A DNA stretch of 64,000 nt, taken from Luscinia megarhynchos (Eukaryota; Chordata; Aves; Passeriformes; Turdidae). This document shows positions 28,201 through 43,200 of this stretch, piece after piece (the first letter of the stretch is position 1; every line of letters starts with the position of its first letter). Below the pieces are notes generated by a model. It was not told the DNA's origin. It searched no databases and saw nothing but the letters and a program-made list of their open reading frames with translations. A program made the position numbers and the translations under genes. The stretch is from NCBI GenBank assembly GCA_034336665.1, contig JAPFBE010000003.1, positions 40,336,360 to 40,400,359 on the forward strand, written 5' to 3'.

Positions 28201-31200
28201 TCTTTGGAGACTCACTTTCCTGTGAGTTCCCCAACTCTGCATAGTGACAGAGGAATAGTTCTGCTGGCACTTCAATACTCCATGCAAGCAACATGAAAGC
28301 ATGGGGATGCACAGGCTGCAACAGGAGTGGACAGTGAAAAAAGTGAGAAAGGAGAAGAGAGAAACAAACCTGTCTCAAAAAAACCTGGAGGATAGAAATC
28401 TGTCTCTTGTGGACCTGGGAGACATGGAAATGTCTGGCATTTCAGAATATGCTGCCTGTGGGCAGGGAAAACACAGGCATGAGAAGTAGTAGCAAGCCCT
28501 GAGGAAGAGCCTCTCAGCTCTTAGGAGTGTTTTGGCATGAAGGTAGGAAGGCACAGCAAAAGAAGATATATTGTCATTTTATAAGAAAGACTTGCTCTTC
28601 AATAACACAGCTATGGATAGGGAGGAATCCATGTGGAATTTGTACTGCAATATGGGTCTTGCCTATGAACCTCAAGCCTGAGCCATTTACTAATTTTGAA
28701 TAGGATCTGTCTGCCTTAACATAGTCGTTTCAAGTTTAGGATTTAGCCTAAGCCCTAAGCCACTGCTTCTAAGCTCCATATCTGGTAGATGGATGCTTCC
28801 AGTGAGTGATCTAGTCCATTGACCTCATACATGTTTCGCTGGGATTCCCTGTCTCTTTTCACATGTTGCAGAAGAGCTTTGAGATTATTACCTTAGACAT
28901 CCTCTTTAGACAGCTAAAATTAGTGATGTGAGCCCCACCTTCTAAACATTGCTCAACTCAAGAGGTAATGCTGTTGCAATGAGTGACTGGCTGTGCACCT
29001 CTGGTAAAGCAACTTTCTAGACAGTGATGAACTGCACATAGTACCCACAATTTGGCAACTGTCTGCATCATCTCCTGTCTGTGAACAGCCCGAGTGGTCA
29101 CATTTGGGAAGGATTTCTCTCCTCTTAGATGATGCCTGTTTTATCCATGGATGGTTGAACCTGATTGTTGAAAAATAAGGTATAGACACAAACAAAACGT
29201 CTGCTTTCATCATACTGAGTGGGTTGGCTTTCATGTCCGTGGTAGAGTATGGCCTCAAATTGTGGTAAAATCAAGAGGTACTGTGGACAGCTAGAACACA
29301 GTGAAAAGGTCACATCAGGAAAGAGGAAGGCATGCACCTTTGTTCATTGTCTTCCCGGGTATTTACATACTATGTGTGCCCTGACAGCCAGAGTGCAAGA
29401 TTTTGATGCATCCTTCTTTACCCCAGAGGCAGCAGGTGGAATGAACAGATAAGGTTGTCATCCTTGCTGCAGGAATCCACCTGATCTGCCTTTCAGAGCT
29501 AAGGAGCAGCAGTGATACATTTCCTCCATGTCTGCTCGCCAGAGAAAAGGTTGTGTCTGACCAGTACCTTGGGAAATGCAACATTCACATTTACTGTGTT
29601 ATTTATGATAGGGTGAAATTTCAGACGGTGTTGCAAGTCACCTGGAATGTGTTTGTCTTGGCATGCCCTCTTACTGCTCTCAACTGAATTACAGGCATCT
29701 CTTCAGGTATCTATTCAGGCAGATCTTGTTCACTGAATCATTTACTACCCCTGGCAGGGAGAGCTGGTGGGATGATGCTGCTCTGGTCTGCGGTACTGAG
29801 CTGTTCTGATACTCAGCAGGTTGTGAGGGTGGTGGGAGTGAGAGCTTTACTGCTCAGCACTTGCTGAACTGGCAGCTAATTAACATGTATGTACTTCTAA
29901 GGTGCCCACTGGGAATAGCTCTGGATCTGTTCTTGTTACAAGACTGGTACATTTTAGTTTGGAGGAGTTGGTGGGAATTTTTTGAGACAAATGTATTCTG
30001 TTTAAAGTAATCTCTGTGGAAATGTCTGTTCTGTTCTTCAGCATTTGGTGGGGTAGTAGGGAAGGTCCGGTATGAATGGTTTAGTCCTAAAAATAATGCT
30101 TTTCCCTGCAAGGTCTACTGCAAATATGCCATGTGAGTAGACCTCAGCATGTGTTGGTCAAACCATTATGAAGCTCTTCAGCTGAGTTATCTGATGAGCA
30201 TGTACATGTAAGCATTTGTACTTCACACAGCACCTTGAAAGGGGAGGGAGAGGTTTTTCACCTGCTTAACTTCCTACTTTAAATCCTTTGCCACACTTCA
30301 GTCTTCTGCCATCAGTTTTGTTTTCTTGTGTAATAATTTTTTCCCTTTTCACAGGCTGAAACAAAAAATGGATCACTTCTTACCTCTTTTCTGACTCATA
30401 AAACCTTACGCCACCTACTTATTATTAATTTTTTCTCTTTTAGGTGCTTCAGTTGTCTCTGTATTGTGTTGAAGAGTTTCAGATGTTATAGGGCAAATTA
30501 AACAGCCCCTCTAAAAGCGCACCTTATATTTCAAGGAACAGTGTTTTCTTCTTTGAGGATTCACATATCTCAACTGCCCCACAATTGCAAATTACTGCAA
30601 GAGATTTTTGGATATGGGGATCCATTCCCATTTTGATGAGAGAGAGGGATACAGGAGCAAATGTGCACAGGAGCATAAAATGGCCATCTTCCTCCCTCTC
30701 ACAATGTCCCATAAAGCTGTCCTTCCTAAGGCAAGTTCCATGCCCAGTGACAGTCAGTAGTGAATTGTTTCCTGGGCAGGAGTTACATCGTCACTCCTGC
30801 AGGTTAGAGATCTGTGTATGTGGGAGATGTCCTGCCACTTTTCCCCTGCCTTTATAAAAAAATGAACCAACATGATATTGATTTGTTACATATACTCATT
30901 TTTCCCTATAGATTTGCCCAATCCCCTTGATGGTGCACTGCAAACTCCACTGGTATTATTTGGAATTGCAGAAGGAATCCACTTGACTTTCCAAGCGTCA
31001 GTTCTCCAGATAATTTTGATTTTTCAGCCTTTCAGGAGAACTAAATGTGGATCACAGTAAGTGACCTGCTTGGTGGTGGTTTTGAATGCATGAAAGCATT
31101 TTTTTTCCTCATACCATTTAATTTTGTTTTTCACATCTGAGCCTTGCAATGGCAGTTGTACAGGCTTCATAGTTTGGGGCTGACCTTGGAAAGAGTGAGG

Positions 31201-34200
31201 TGTGTGGCAGTACTCTTGTTTACAGCAGGCATTGAGCAGAATATTTCAGGTCAGGCTGCATAGTTACATAAAGAAGAAGTGAGCGGTCTTAAGAAACACT
31301 AAAACTGTATTTAGGATCAGTTTGAAGATCAAAAAAAGGTGCAGTATATGGGCAAAGCTGATCAGGGGAGCCTGCTGTCCTCAGAAACACATGCCAGTTT
31401 ATGTTTTGGCCAAATGAATTAATTGCCACCAAAATAGATGCTGTAAGTGAAATAAATTGCATAGAGTAGACAATGATGGTGAGAATTATGTAGGGCCTGG
31501 TGAAGACCCCAGTCAGTGTGGGCAAATGCACCTGGAGACTTCAGTCTGTCAAAACCCATCCCAGATAGCTGAGAGCCAGCTGTATTCATATTACAACTGG
31601 AGGGGGCTAAAACATTTAATGATCCCTACTGCTACTTCTTTATATCTCAATATCAGGGCTAGATGCAGCTTAGCCAGCTTTAGCTAAAAGATTTGCCTCA
31701 AATTTGTCTAGCAGATTCTTACAGTTTGGAGAGAGAGGAGTCAGTCCCAAAGGACAATTTCTTCTCTAGTTAGGGCAATTACTGTGGATTAAAAAAACCA
31801 GCTAAGGAGCAATTCAAGTACATAAGCATACAAGGCAAGTGCTATTTTAGTTGTCCCAAAGCACCTTCCAGGGCCCTGATTGGGGGATATGTGTCTTCTC
31901 TACCATATTTTCCAAGCTTGCAGAAAGTTTCAGGTATTGTAAGGACTTTTAAGATGTCTGTGTTTAAATACCTCAATTCTTCCCTTCTGTCTAAATTGTA
32001 TGAACCTTTCTTTCAGGCCCTGATTCATTCAGTTTAATTCAGGAGTGTAATTTCCTGCCTTCCCTCTGCAGAGAGGTCTGGAGAGATGTACTCCATTTAG
32101 CTAAAATTTGATCCCTTCCCCTCCAGAGATCCCTATACAGTGCTGAAGCTGAGCAAAAATGCTGGTTGACAATGATTATTACTCAGATTACTAGTATACT
32201 TAGGGATTATCCTATTTCCCACAGCCTGCCTAAATAACAAGAAGGTATCCTTTAATTTTTTTTTTTTTTTTTTAAATCAAACAGGCAAAATGACCAATTT
32301 CTTAGCATGCCACTCCAGGTTGTGATTCTCTTTATCCACTGAGTTCAATGGAACTCCAACACCTCAATTAAAGGTCTCAGTTTCACAGCACAGCTGAGTG
32401 TCTCAGCTGAAGGAGCAATTCACCTTTTGATATAAGACAGTCTGCCCAAGCTCTACTACACCAAAAAGTTCCTTACCTGGGACCACAGGAAACTGCAGCA
32501 ATACTGCAGCCATGCCTGAGAGGTCAAATGTCTCAGCCCTTCTGGAAAGAAACATTTACTCCTTTGAGCATGGGACTGGGAGCAAGGATGGCTAGATCCC
32601 AATTTCTGCCTGGGGCAAACCAGCTCACTTTTGTGGCTCACTTTTCTGTGTAATAAGGAACTACAAATGCATGCATGCTTGACACACATTTTTAGATAGA
32701 TTTTATCATGAAAACCTCTGCTTGCTGATATAATATAAATCTGTGCCTTTACTGATACATTATTTCTTTTAAGATGTCTTACAACAAGAAATAACCCTGA
32801 AAGTATTTATTTCTCTCCTTCATAGAGCTCCAACACCTCTCCAGATAAGGAATACATCTGAGAATCGATTTCATGTTGAGACTTGATTGACATGCAGGAC
32901 AATAAAAAATTCACTGAATGGCCTTTAGAGGGAAGCAGATCCAAAGAATCCATGGAGAGATCAAGAGCAAAATTTTTGCAAAAACAATCTGCCAGATCTT
33001 GTTAAGCAAAACCTGAAGCTGAGACACAGCTCACTCTCTATGTCTCTGTGAGGTACTGGGTGAGATTAGAACACCCCCACATTATTCAGGTCTGAAACCT
33101 CTCATACACTGAAGGACACCAGGGTTATTTTGTCTTAATCTGCTCATGTCAGGAGACCTTGCTGCTTTGTTTCCTGGAGAGCCTTCCTTTAACCTTCAAA
33201 AGCTACCTTGAAAGTAGGAGCTGGGCAGGAAAGAGAACCTTGGGAGCATCTGGGACACCATGCAAGTGGTAGTCAGCAAGTCTGGAAAGAGATACCTTCC
33301 TGTCTGATTTTATAAGCTATGAGTTGAAGTAAATATGTGACCTGACGTTTCCTGACTTCTGTCTGCTCTCTTGTCAGGGATAAGCAAAAATATTGTCTGA
33401 GAAATACCTACATATGGGCACAGAGCCAAAATTTCAGAGGGTGATTTCTAAATACTACATATTTGAAGGGCTGTGGTATGTGTGACCTTGTAATTCCACC
33501 TGTTTAAAGCATTCTTTTTACACTAAAAAGTATTTTAAAGGCAGAAAATTATTTTAAAGATCTTTGGAGATCAGAAATGGCAGCAAATTCTCTATGGGTA
33601 AAGTTCTTGTCCCCTCCTATGTTCTCTTCATATCTTGGGGTTCTTTTTATATCTTTATGTGGGGCAGGAATTACTCAGTGGGCAACTTGCCAAGGCAGCT
33701 CGCCTGTGTGCTGCACTTCTGACTGTTGCTTTATGAGGACAAGGCAGATGTCCTATATATAGCCTGGAATGAAATAATGAGTCTGAAGCAGCCTTGAGGA
33801 AGTCAATGCAATTTTCAGTACATGCATACTTCTCTATAAAGAAGGTCCAAGCAATGAGCTCAGGCTTTGGACCTTGGTTGCCAATTGTAAAACTTTATGG
33901 TTAGTTTGGGACCAACAGTCCCTCCCCAACATATATCTGCTCTGGAGTGGACCCTGAGCAATCCTGATTGCCAGCCTGCCCTGCTCTAGTTTGTGCCACA
34001 GATGGAGCCTTCACAGATTTGTGGAGGATTTTTAAATGGCAGAAGCATAAAGATAAATAGGGCCAAACTTTTAAAAATACCCTCAAACCAGCAAGCATCA
34101 ATTATTGGATTTTCTTTTAATAGGTAGTGAAATGAACAACTTGTAAGTACCTTTAAAACAATGAAGAGACGTAACAGTACAGATGAAATATATCAAATCT

Positions 34201-37200
34201 ATCAAATTTCTTTCATGAAAGGTTAGGAGAGTTAGATAGAAAGTGTACTTTAATGTTATGAAACTTGAGTTTTCCCACTCAATAAAAACAATACAATATG
34301 AGGTTTGCTGAAAACATCCTAAGGCAGGATGTCAAATACTCACTGAATCATCAGTACCTTCCTGGCCATGATGGCCTCAGAGGGGTCTGCAGGGATCTGG
34401 GCTGAACTTGCTGCTTTTCATCCTTCATTAGCACAGCAAGTAAATAGTAAAACAGTAAATAGGAAGTTATTGATGGCAGAGCTACAGCACATGCTATTGA
34501 AACAATATGCATGTAAATTTAGCTAGTCTCAATTCTGTCACATAATTTGTAAGATGATTTTTAGACTTGCACCCAGCTCACTGGCAGGTTTTGCATGCCC
34601 CTTCTGAGAGCAGATGCTGCCCCAGACATGAGGGGTCACAGTGCTCCAAGGAAGGCTCCTCTGGACTTCCCAGGCATAGAAAAGGAGGTGCATCCTCCTT
34701 TCAGATGAGGTGTTATCCTCCAAACTTACATAAATGGGGTTAATTATATTAGGTTTGGTGTATTCCTTTTCACAGATATTGCTGAGGGAAGCTATAAGCC
34801 GATTAATGTGTGCTGGGTGTAAGTTTAAACTTTAATCACATACATTAGCATCCAAGGGTTGTGCAAGACAGCATTTCAAATGAAACATGAAGAAACCTTC
34901 ATAACATTTTACATGTTGTGGAAACCTTACCAGGTTTGTATACTTTTACATGTCTTAGTCATAATTAGGAAAGAAAATCCTAATAATATGATTTTAGGTT
35001 TTTACCAATTAACTTTTGAATCTCTAGAAACAGGAATAAATCCATAGAAAAAAACCCACAGGTAAACAACAAGGTTCTTAGGCATTTCAAGGACAAACTG
35101 GATTATCCACTGTAAAAGCTCTCCTCTTTCCAAATAAAGTCCAGTTGATCATGCCAGCATAAACAGCAAGGAGAACAGGAGGAAGAAGAAACACCTGTGC
35201 CTGAGTAAAGTGACACTTCCCTCTCATTTTTCTCTGTAGGTGCGAAAAGTTTTATTTTCTGTGTGGACAATAGTTTGTGAACCCCCAAGTCAAATTTTCA
35301 GGAATGTTTATCCTAGAGGATAACATCATACTTATCAACCCTGCCAGCAGGTCAATTCTTGATGTACTCATATAAACTTCTTTCCCTAATAGTTGTTTCT
35401 TGGGCCCTAGTTTCTGCTGTTACTGGCTATACAAGAGCTTCTGTCGTATACATGTAATGGATGATGAGAAAAGTTGAAGATCAGACTTGATGATTGTCGA
35501 GTGCTTTTCCAACCTCAATAATTCTATGATTCTATAAATTAATTGTTAGTAGAAAGGCAACATACCCTCAAATAAATGATCTGTTTCTTCCTAGGTATAA
35601 CACAAAAGCTTTGGATAAGTGGCCAGCTCATCTATTCCTAGTCAGATAATTAGGACCAGACTTGTGTCTACATTGAAACATACTTTCCAAAAGAGAAAAG
35701 AACAGTGTGAGATGCATGAACTGTACCAAAGGGGAAAATCCAAATTGGTTTATGATATAGAGGTCCCAAAATATACAGTTAAGAGCGTATTGTTGGTGAG
35801 GACGACTATTACTTCCTCAGTTGTATCAACTGACAACTTCCTGAATTATTTTGGAATGGACAGCAGGAGGAATCTCCTCCACTGAGACTTTTTGCCTTTG
35901 TAATGGTTATTGAGAATCTGTATGATCAAGACATTAGTTTTTATACAGTTACAAAAATGTTCCCTACACATATTCTTCTCAATCTTGGATTTGTTGTTTG
36001 AATAGAATATAGTTTAAAGACATCTTTCTCCCAGAAAATCTCTGTTGTCCAATGTTCTCTCCTCAAGAAACTCACAGTAAAGAATTTCTTCTTTAAGTCT
36101 ATCTAAACCTGCCCTCCATCAGCTTAAAGCCATTCCTCTTCTTACTACCATTGCATACTCTCATGAGAAGTCCTTCTCCGGCTTTTCTGTAGGCTTCCCT
36201 TTAGTACTGGAAAGCTCCTGTAAGGGCTCCCTGAGCCTTCCCTTCTCCAGCCTGAACAACCCTAACTGTTTCATCCAGTCTTCATAGGAGAGCTGCTTCA
36301 GCTCTCTGATCAACTTAGTGGCCCCTGTCTGGACTCATTCCAGTAGGTCCACAAGTCCCATGGGCACTGAAGAGAAATGGGTTCACCAAGCTCCCAGCTG
36401 CTGCTGTCAGATGTGGTTTCCTATTCAGTGGTCTGGCTGTGACAAAGTGTTCTGGCTTCTGCCTCATCTCTGAGTGCAGTCTAACTGGGCATTTTCATCC
36501 TTTTCTTCCAGATGACAAAGAGCTATAAGCTATAAAGCATTTCAAGTGGAGGGGTGGGATGCTATACGTTCTTGATTTTGACAGAAATTATTCCAAGCCA
36601 AGAAATGCAGTAGTGACTGGTGGAGTAACTCCCAGTGCTGTGGAGGAACAGACTTGCTAAGAGCCTGCAAACCCCACCAATCCAAGAGAATTTTTTTTTT
36701 TGTGAAGCAGTGTGATCAAAAAAACTTGATCATCATCTTGTACCTCCTTCCCCCTCCTCCATTTTGCCATAAATCTATCCACTTCTTTTGAAGTTTGCTC
36801 CCTAGATCATTAATAGTCTGGAACAGAGCTGCTTTGTGCTTTGTGTTTGCACAGTGCCAATTACAGGACTCCTAGAAGCCAATAATAGGCAATCAGCTTT
36901 TGTTTAGGTTTCAGTGGCTCCTGATAAGTGCAAATAAAGCACAATGCCTCTGGCTGGCTCCTTTGCCGAGCACTGCATCAGAGAGATGCCTCAAATATGT
37001 GAATATACATGACAGCTGAGCAGAGAAAATATCTCAGGACACAGAATCAGATTCACAAGTCTCCTAAGCACCCTACGGAGCTATATTTTCCTTCAAGTCC
37101 TTGTCAGTTCTAAAATCTTTGTGGTTTATAGTAAAAATGAAAGTGGCATAGACTTTACAATGCACATACAGTTTTATACTTCAAGAGAAAGAATGTAACT

Positions 37201-40200
37201 TTATTGCTGGAATTACAGCCTAGGTATGGAATTCAATAGTATATGAACCACTGCAAAAAAGAAGCAAAACTTAAGAACTGCTATTGGTCTCATTGCCAGA
37301 TCTCAGTGCAGACATTTGAAGCCCATGAGAATTGAATCCTCTATGTACAAGGCCAGTTAATCTGCTTACTTATCTGACATTAAGCACCCAAAATAAAGTA
37401 TTTTGGGCTGAAACAGCACTCACTGGGAAACAAACACTAAGTAGATAAGAAAAGCTTTCTCACAGCATTTTAAACTTTCTCAATCCAATTAAAAGCAGTG
37501 CTTCTCTCCCACAGACTGCTGCCCAGTTGTACTGCTTGTTTTTCATGTGCCCTGCTTCTTCCCTTCCAGGACTTGTGTCCTTTGCCAGACTAACAGGCAT
37601 TCAGAGGAGTGGTGTAAGGATACAGGTAAAAGAAGTAGCTTTAAAAAAATACTTTGTATTACAATAATGAGTAATATATTAGATAATCATAAGGATAAGC
37701 AGACTAAGAAAAACATCACTGTTATTATTTTGTCTATTTTAGGACAAGGAAAATTTAAAAGAGTTCAGACTGCTTGTGTAGTTTAGACTGGTAAGGTAGA
37801 TCACTTAAGGCAGCATGCTTGGGATAAAGCACTCACATTACCTTATCCCGACTGATGTTGATATATGTTGCACATCCCCCAAATTTTGTTCTCATACCAT
37901 TAGAACTTGATTTCCATAAGCTTTTTCTGACATTTTTTTTCAAAGTATTTAACAATCTGTTTCTAAAAGGAGGAAGTTTTGTTGGCCTCATGAAGTCCAT
38001 CAAAATCTGTGGAGTTTCCCTGGCATTGAAACTACAGTAATTTAGGAATTACTCAGGCTTTGCATTTCTTGGATTTTGCCAGTAGGAACTTGGAACTAGC
38101 AACTCAAAAATTACCTTTAATTGCATCCGGAGATCCCCATTTACTTTCAAAGATACAATCTTCATCGTCACACACTCTGGATCAGCACACTTGCATTCAT
38201 GTTTAGAAGCTTAATTATGCATCAATTACATGGGGGAATTTTGAATGAGATTTGCTGTTCCTTTTGTTTCATGGATTTCACTAAAACATTCTGTTTATTT
38301 TGGTGTCACTCTCATAGCTGGCATGACTGATTTATCTGATGACTAATTTATTTGACTCCAGCCATACTGCCAACATCTCAACAAAGGGCTCCTTTGGAAA
38401 GGGTTTATAGACTTTCAGTTCTCTCTAACTATTAGACATTTTATGTAAATATCCATTGATTCCTAAGAGCTTCCTGATAATGATATAGCCTTCAAAACTG
38501 ATCCTAACCAGCCCTTCCTTTTGATTAGCCTTTTTGCTGCTTCTTCAACAGTCTGGGATTCATGGACCTTTCAAGAAGTGAAGGATCTTTAACAAGGGAA
38601 ACAAGGGACAACTTGAATTTGTGTGCACACATGAGCACACAGAGTATGTTTTATGTAAAAGATTGATTGAAGGAATATGTGGCAGGCTGTTTTTGAAATA
38701 CAAATGAGATGCTGGCTCTCAGCAAATGCCTATCAGAGACTTGTTTTCCATACTCACACCCATCACCACTCTATAGCTAAAGAAGAACATGGATTTCAGT
38801 GGGGCACCTGGGCTGTGTGGAAAGAGGGGAAGACAAGGCTTTTCACATCAGGGCCAGTCTGAATCCTGGTGAGATGAAGGTCTATTCATTGAAGACTGAA
38901 TAATGTGAGATGATGAATGGGGGCTCTGTGATGGATGACTAAAATTTAAAGTATGACAATTTAAAGGCTGCAGTGCTTTGCGCCTGCACAAGCTTTTGGT
39001 GAAAGTGTTGCTCCCTTCAAGCACAGACCAGGAGAGAGGAGAGATGTGAAATATGGGAAAATTAGCTGCAGAAGGAGAGAAGGAGATTGTTTTCCATGTG
39101 TTCTCATGTTTGGATTGAAAGTTCTAGGAATGAATTATATTCAGCTCATCTGAGGTGTGGGGATGCATCAGTAGGTATCCTCTGAGTCAGGATAGGATTT
39201 AGTCGAATCCTGCCTAGTATGTCCATACCTTCACTAATCATCCATCTGCTTTACTGTCAATTGGCATGTCTAGGCTGCTCCTCTGAGCTGCTGTAGGCAT
39301 GTCCCAGGGATAAGACAGAACCTGTCCCAGAGAGGGGACATGATTCCCTGTTCCTGTTGCCTGTAACTGATGACAGGGTGATTACCTAACACACAGTGTT
39401 TCACAACATTGATGTCTAAAGTGGTCTGAGATAAATCCTGAACCTCTTCTTAAGATCCAGTGCTGCAATTTTAGCACCTCATCTATATCCAGCTTCAGGT
39501 ACCTGATAGCCAGGATAACATCTCCCAGAAGGAAGAAAGGAAAACTGTAGGGCCCACACCATCCAAGATTCTCACATGTGATAGGAGGAGGATAATATAT
39601 AGCTTGAGTACTTCAAGGAGTTTGGCCTATATTGTCTTTCCTGCCCTCTAGGGTTCCCCTTCTGTTTTGGACTCTTTCAGATACGCTAGGAGAATATTTT
39701 TTGGCAGTAAAAATAGCATGGAGAAGTGAAATAGGATGAATGTTAGTTTGCTGCCTTTGTTTAGGGCTGTAGATCTCTCAGCAACATCTAGGCCAAATCA
39801 CAGGCATCAAATGTGTCGCACAGAGCTCAGTGCCATAGAGCAAAATGCCCACTCCAAATTCAGAAAAGAAGAAGGAAATACTTATTTAAAAAGTGCAAGA
39901 GGATTTAACACCAACTGGCCTTTGCAGATCAAAAGTTCACTAAAAGATCTTTGTAGACCAAAGGGTACTGACAAGTGGACACTAGCTGCTGTATAAATTG
40001 TATTTTCTGAATTATGGCTTTCCACCTTAACAGGCTGCAAGGGTGAGTCCTGGAGAGAGAAGAGGTGAAGACATCAAGAGGCACAGGCACATTTCACTTC
40101 TGGCATCTAGAACTGAACATGGGGTGTAAGGCTGAGCTGATTCAGGTATCACAGATAGCACAGATATCAGAGGTAATCACGGGGTGAAACAACTGTAGAG

Positions 40201-43200
40201 TAACAAAAGTAAGCTAAGGGTTAGAAGCAGGCTGTCCATAAAAAAAGGCAGTTGCTTTTAGGATAGAATGATAAAACTGCTAATTTTTAATTCTTTGTAG
40301 TAATCCAGTCTCACCATTTCCTGTGGTACTACCACTGGACATGGGGAACTGATTACAGTCTTCCTGTTTTCAGCCACTTATTACGTACTTGAAGACTATC
40401 TCAGTGCCTACAGCTTGTATACTCTTCTTTAGACTAAACAGTCTCAACTCTCACAGCCTTTCCTCATAGAGCATGTTTCATAAACTTGAGGGATTCTAGT
40501 TGCTCTTATCTGTGTGCTCTTTCCAAGTCTTCTGCATCATGCTTCAAGTGCAGTACCTAAAGTGGACACACAATAGCAGCAGAGGCTTTGCTTGGGCCAA
40601 ACAGAAGCCATCTCACATCTTACAGACAAACTAATTTTAAAAAGGCTCGTTGTTTGTTTTTTTCTTTTGCAAAACAGTACAATCTATATAACTTAACTGA
40701 TTTTAGTGGAGAGGATCCTGGCTATTGGATTGATCCCTGCTAGTCCATCTATGCAGTCCCCACAGCTGACCAGAAGCTTGAGGGAATTCTTGTTCTGCTG
40801 AGTTTCCAGTATGTTATTTAGAAGGGAAAAGGTAGATGTTTTGAGGCAAAGGAAAGGACAGATTTTAAAAATTTAAGATTACATAAGCAACTACCAGGTC
40901 AGACATAGCACTGACCTAATTTATGATCCTGTCTCTGCTAGCAGCATGAAGGAGACAGTAAGGCTGCATGGATGTTGAGAGAAAAGGAAAACAAAAAGAA
41001 ATAAGTCCATTTCAAAAATATTGCTATTGGTAGAATTGAATGAAAGCAGATGTAAGCCAGTGAACTTCAGACCCTGAAGTAATGTTATTTCTTTCACTTA
41101 CTGAGAAAAGCGATCAAGCCACTGAAAAATATCTCTGGCTTTAAATCCACTTTGAATGACTCATGCATAATAGAAATAAATCTTGCTAGTGGCCAAACTT
41201 TTCCTCATCGTTCCTTCTTCTTTTAGAGATCTTCTCAAGAGTCTTGCTGGTCTTAAATATATTTCTTTGCTTCCTAGTTCCTGTCCCTTGTTCAGTAGTC
41301 CTTTCCCTTCAGTATTAAGAACTATCACCATGTGCTGTGAGTGTGTATGCAAGGGGGCATAACGTGGATTTCTATTGCTAGATACAGATTTTTTATATTA
41401 GCCAAGGTTCAAAACTGTAAAGAACAGGTGGCTGAAAGCACTCAGAGTCCTTAGATAAGAGTTCTTACTCATTCTGTAGCTTAATATTCTAGAAATTTTT
41501 GGAAATAATCTAATTTCTCCCAGTTGAGCAGGTAGATTTTGCTGAAATTGAGAACTTAGGTCCAGTCCTTCTTGTACTAAAAGTGGTGGCCAAATTGTCA
41601 CCATTAGGTCAAGCCTGGCACCTTGCAAACTCGTCTTCTGCTTTCCTAATCATCTGATGTGTTTTGGATGGCTGCAGTCCCTGTATTTTTTCAGGAGTTC
41701 TCTTCCCCCCCACAACCCACCTGTTGTACACCAGACTCTCTTTCCTTCTGCAGGTGTTTTATCTCCTTGCAAACTGTTACCAGGAGAAAGCCATTGCTAT
41801 CTCACTGACTCCCCTTTCACCTGGTTGTAACTGAGTCTTGCACACACAGACCTTGCTGATAGGTGAGAAGCAATCTTATCAGCTGGCCCTGACAATCTGT
41901 CATGTCCTAAGCTGCCTTGAGCTTGCCCTTAGGCCTCTGCAGTAACCAGAGCAATCACCATGCTGCAGCACAAGTAGTGCTTAGGAAGCACTTAAGAATT
42001 TGCATATTATTGCATACATAAAAATAATAATAAATGGTGGGATGTGGAGTGGTGCAGAGTACCTCTTATCAACAGGGTCCACAAAAGCTCCGTCATTTGT
42101 TTATAAGGAACTGCAGGCCAGAGATGCCTGAATTTGTAGACAGGAAGGGTGAGGGGGGAAAACACCTCCACTTGTTTTCTCCTTTGAACAACAACATTTC
42201 TCTTAACCTTAACCAAAGAAAGTAGTGAAGCCACTTGGCAAACAGATGTGAGTGAAGTACCTTGGCTCGAAATGTTGGCTTTTTTCTGTTAGCACACACA
42301 GTGCTCTGCTCTGTGCGTGCTGAGGGCAGAGAGGGGATGGAAGGACTCCCCACATCCCCCCGGCAGGATGGTGGCAGCCATGCCCCTCGCAGCCCTCTGC
42401 ACCCCTCAGACACAAGTCTGGGCAGCAGCTTGCCTGCAGACACACACTGCAGCCCGCTGGCTTCAGCTGCCATCGCTCCTCCTGCCTCCTCCCTGGGCTG
42501 CCAAGCACAGCCCCTCAGGAGGGGCCACCACCACCAGCCAGGGCAGGGGAGTTTTCCTGCTCTCAAGGATTAGCTGAGCCATGGGTTTGGGGTGTCTGCA
42601 CCCCCAGTGGAGCCCAAGCCAAAGTATGGCTATGGCAGTGCAGGATGTCCTGGCTATGGAGGGAATCAGAGCCTTGAGGAACAAGAGGCACTGACACTTC
42701 AAAATGCTGCATTGCTGCGAAGAACTGAGTTTCAGGACAATACTGGAGGTTTTGTAACAGCCACTGAGTAAAACAAAGTTATGTGTGGCATGAGGATGTT
42801 GAAAGGTGGTATAAATTAAAGTTGTCTATTGCATTAATTTTGCTGGAATATAGTTTATCATCTGCTTTGTTAGGCAGAACATTAACATTAAAAATATGAT
42901 ATGGAAAAGCCAGATGCCGTTAATGATTTGTTAGTTAGTTAATTAAATTACCTCCTTACCCCACATTTTGGGTAACTATTTCTGTTCTTACCAGAAGGTG
43001 GCTGACTCAGGGCCCAGTATGTGGTGTGATATTTGCTGGCATGGGATGCCAGCCTGGGGCAGCAGCTTGGGCATGTGGTGAGCTTGCAATGGAGAAGTTG
43101 TTTATATATCCCAAGAGTCCTGTTCTCCTGGCGGCCCAATAAACAGGGACAGGGAATCACTTTCACTGTTTCTTACTGGCTGGGGCTTAGTTTCTGCTCT

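Noticed and set aside
31289..31531. Minus-strand open frame with a hydrophobic stretch (Y-I-I-L-T-I-I-V-Y-S)
   Set aside because: It looks membrane-like but is AT-rich intron sequence with no convincing donor/acceptor pair, and it is on the opposite strand to the exon-like stretch nearby.
42093..42573. Overlapping open frames on both strands in a GC-rich patch
   Set aside because: Low-complexity composition, no motif, no clear promoter or splice context.
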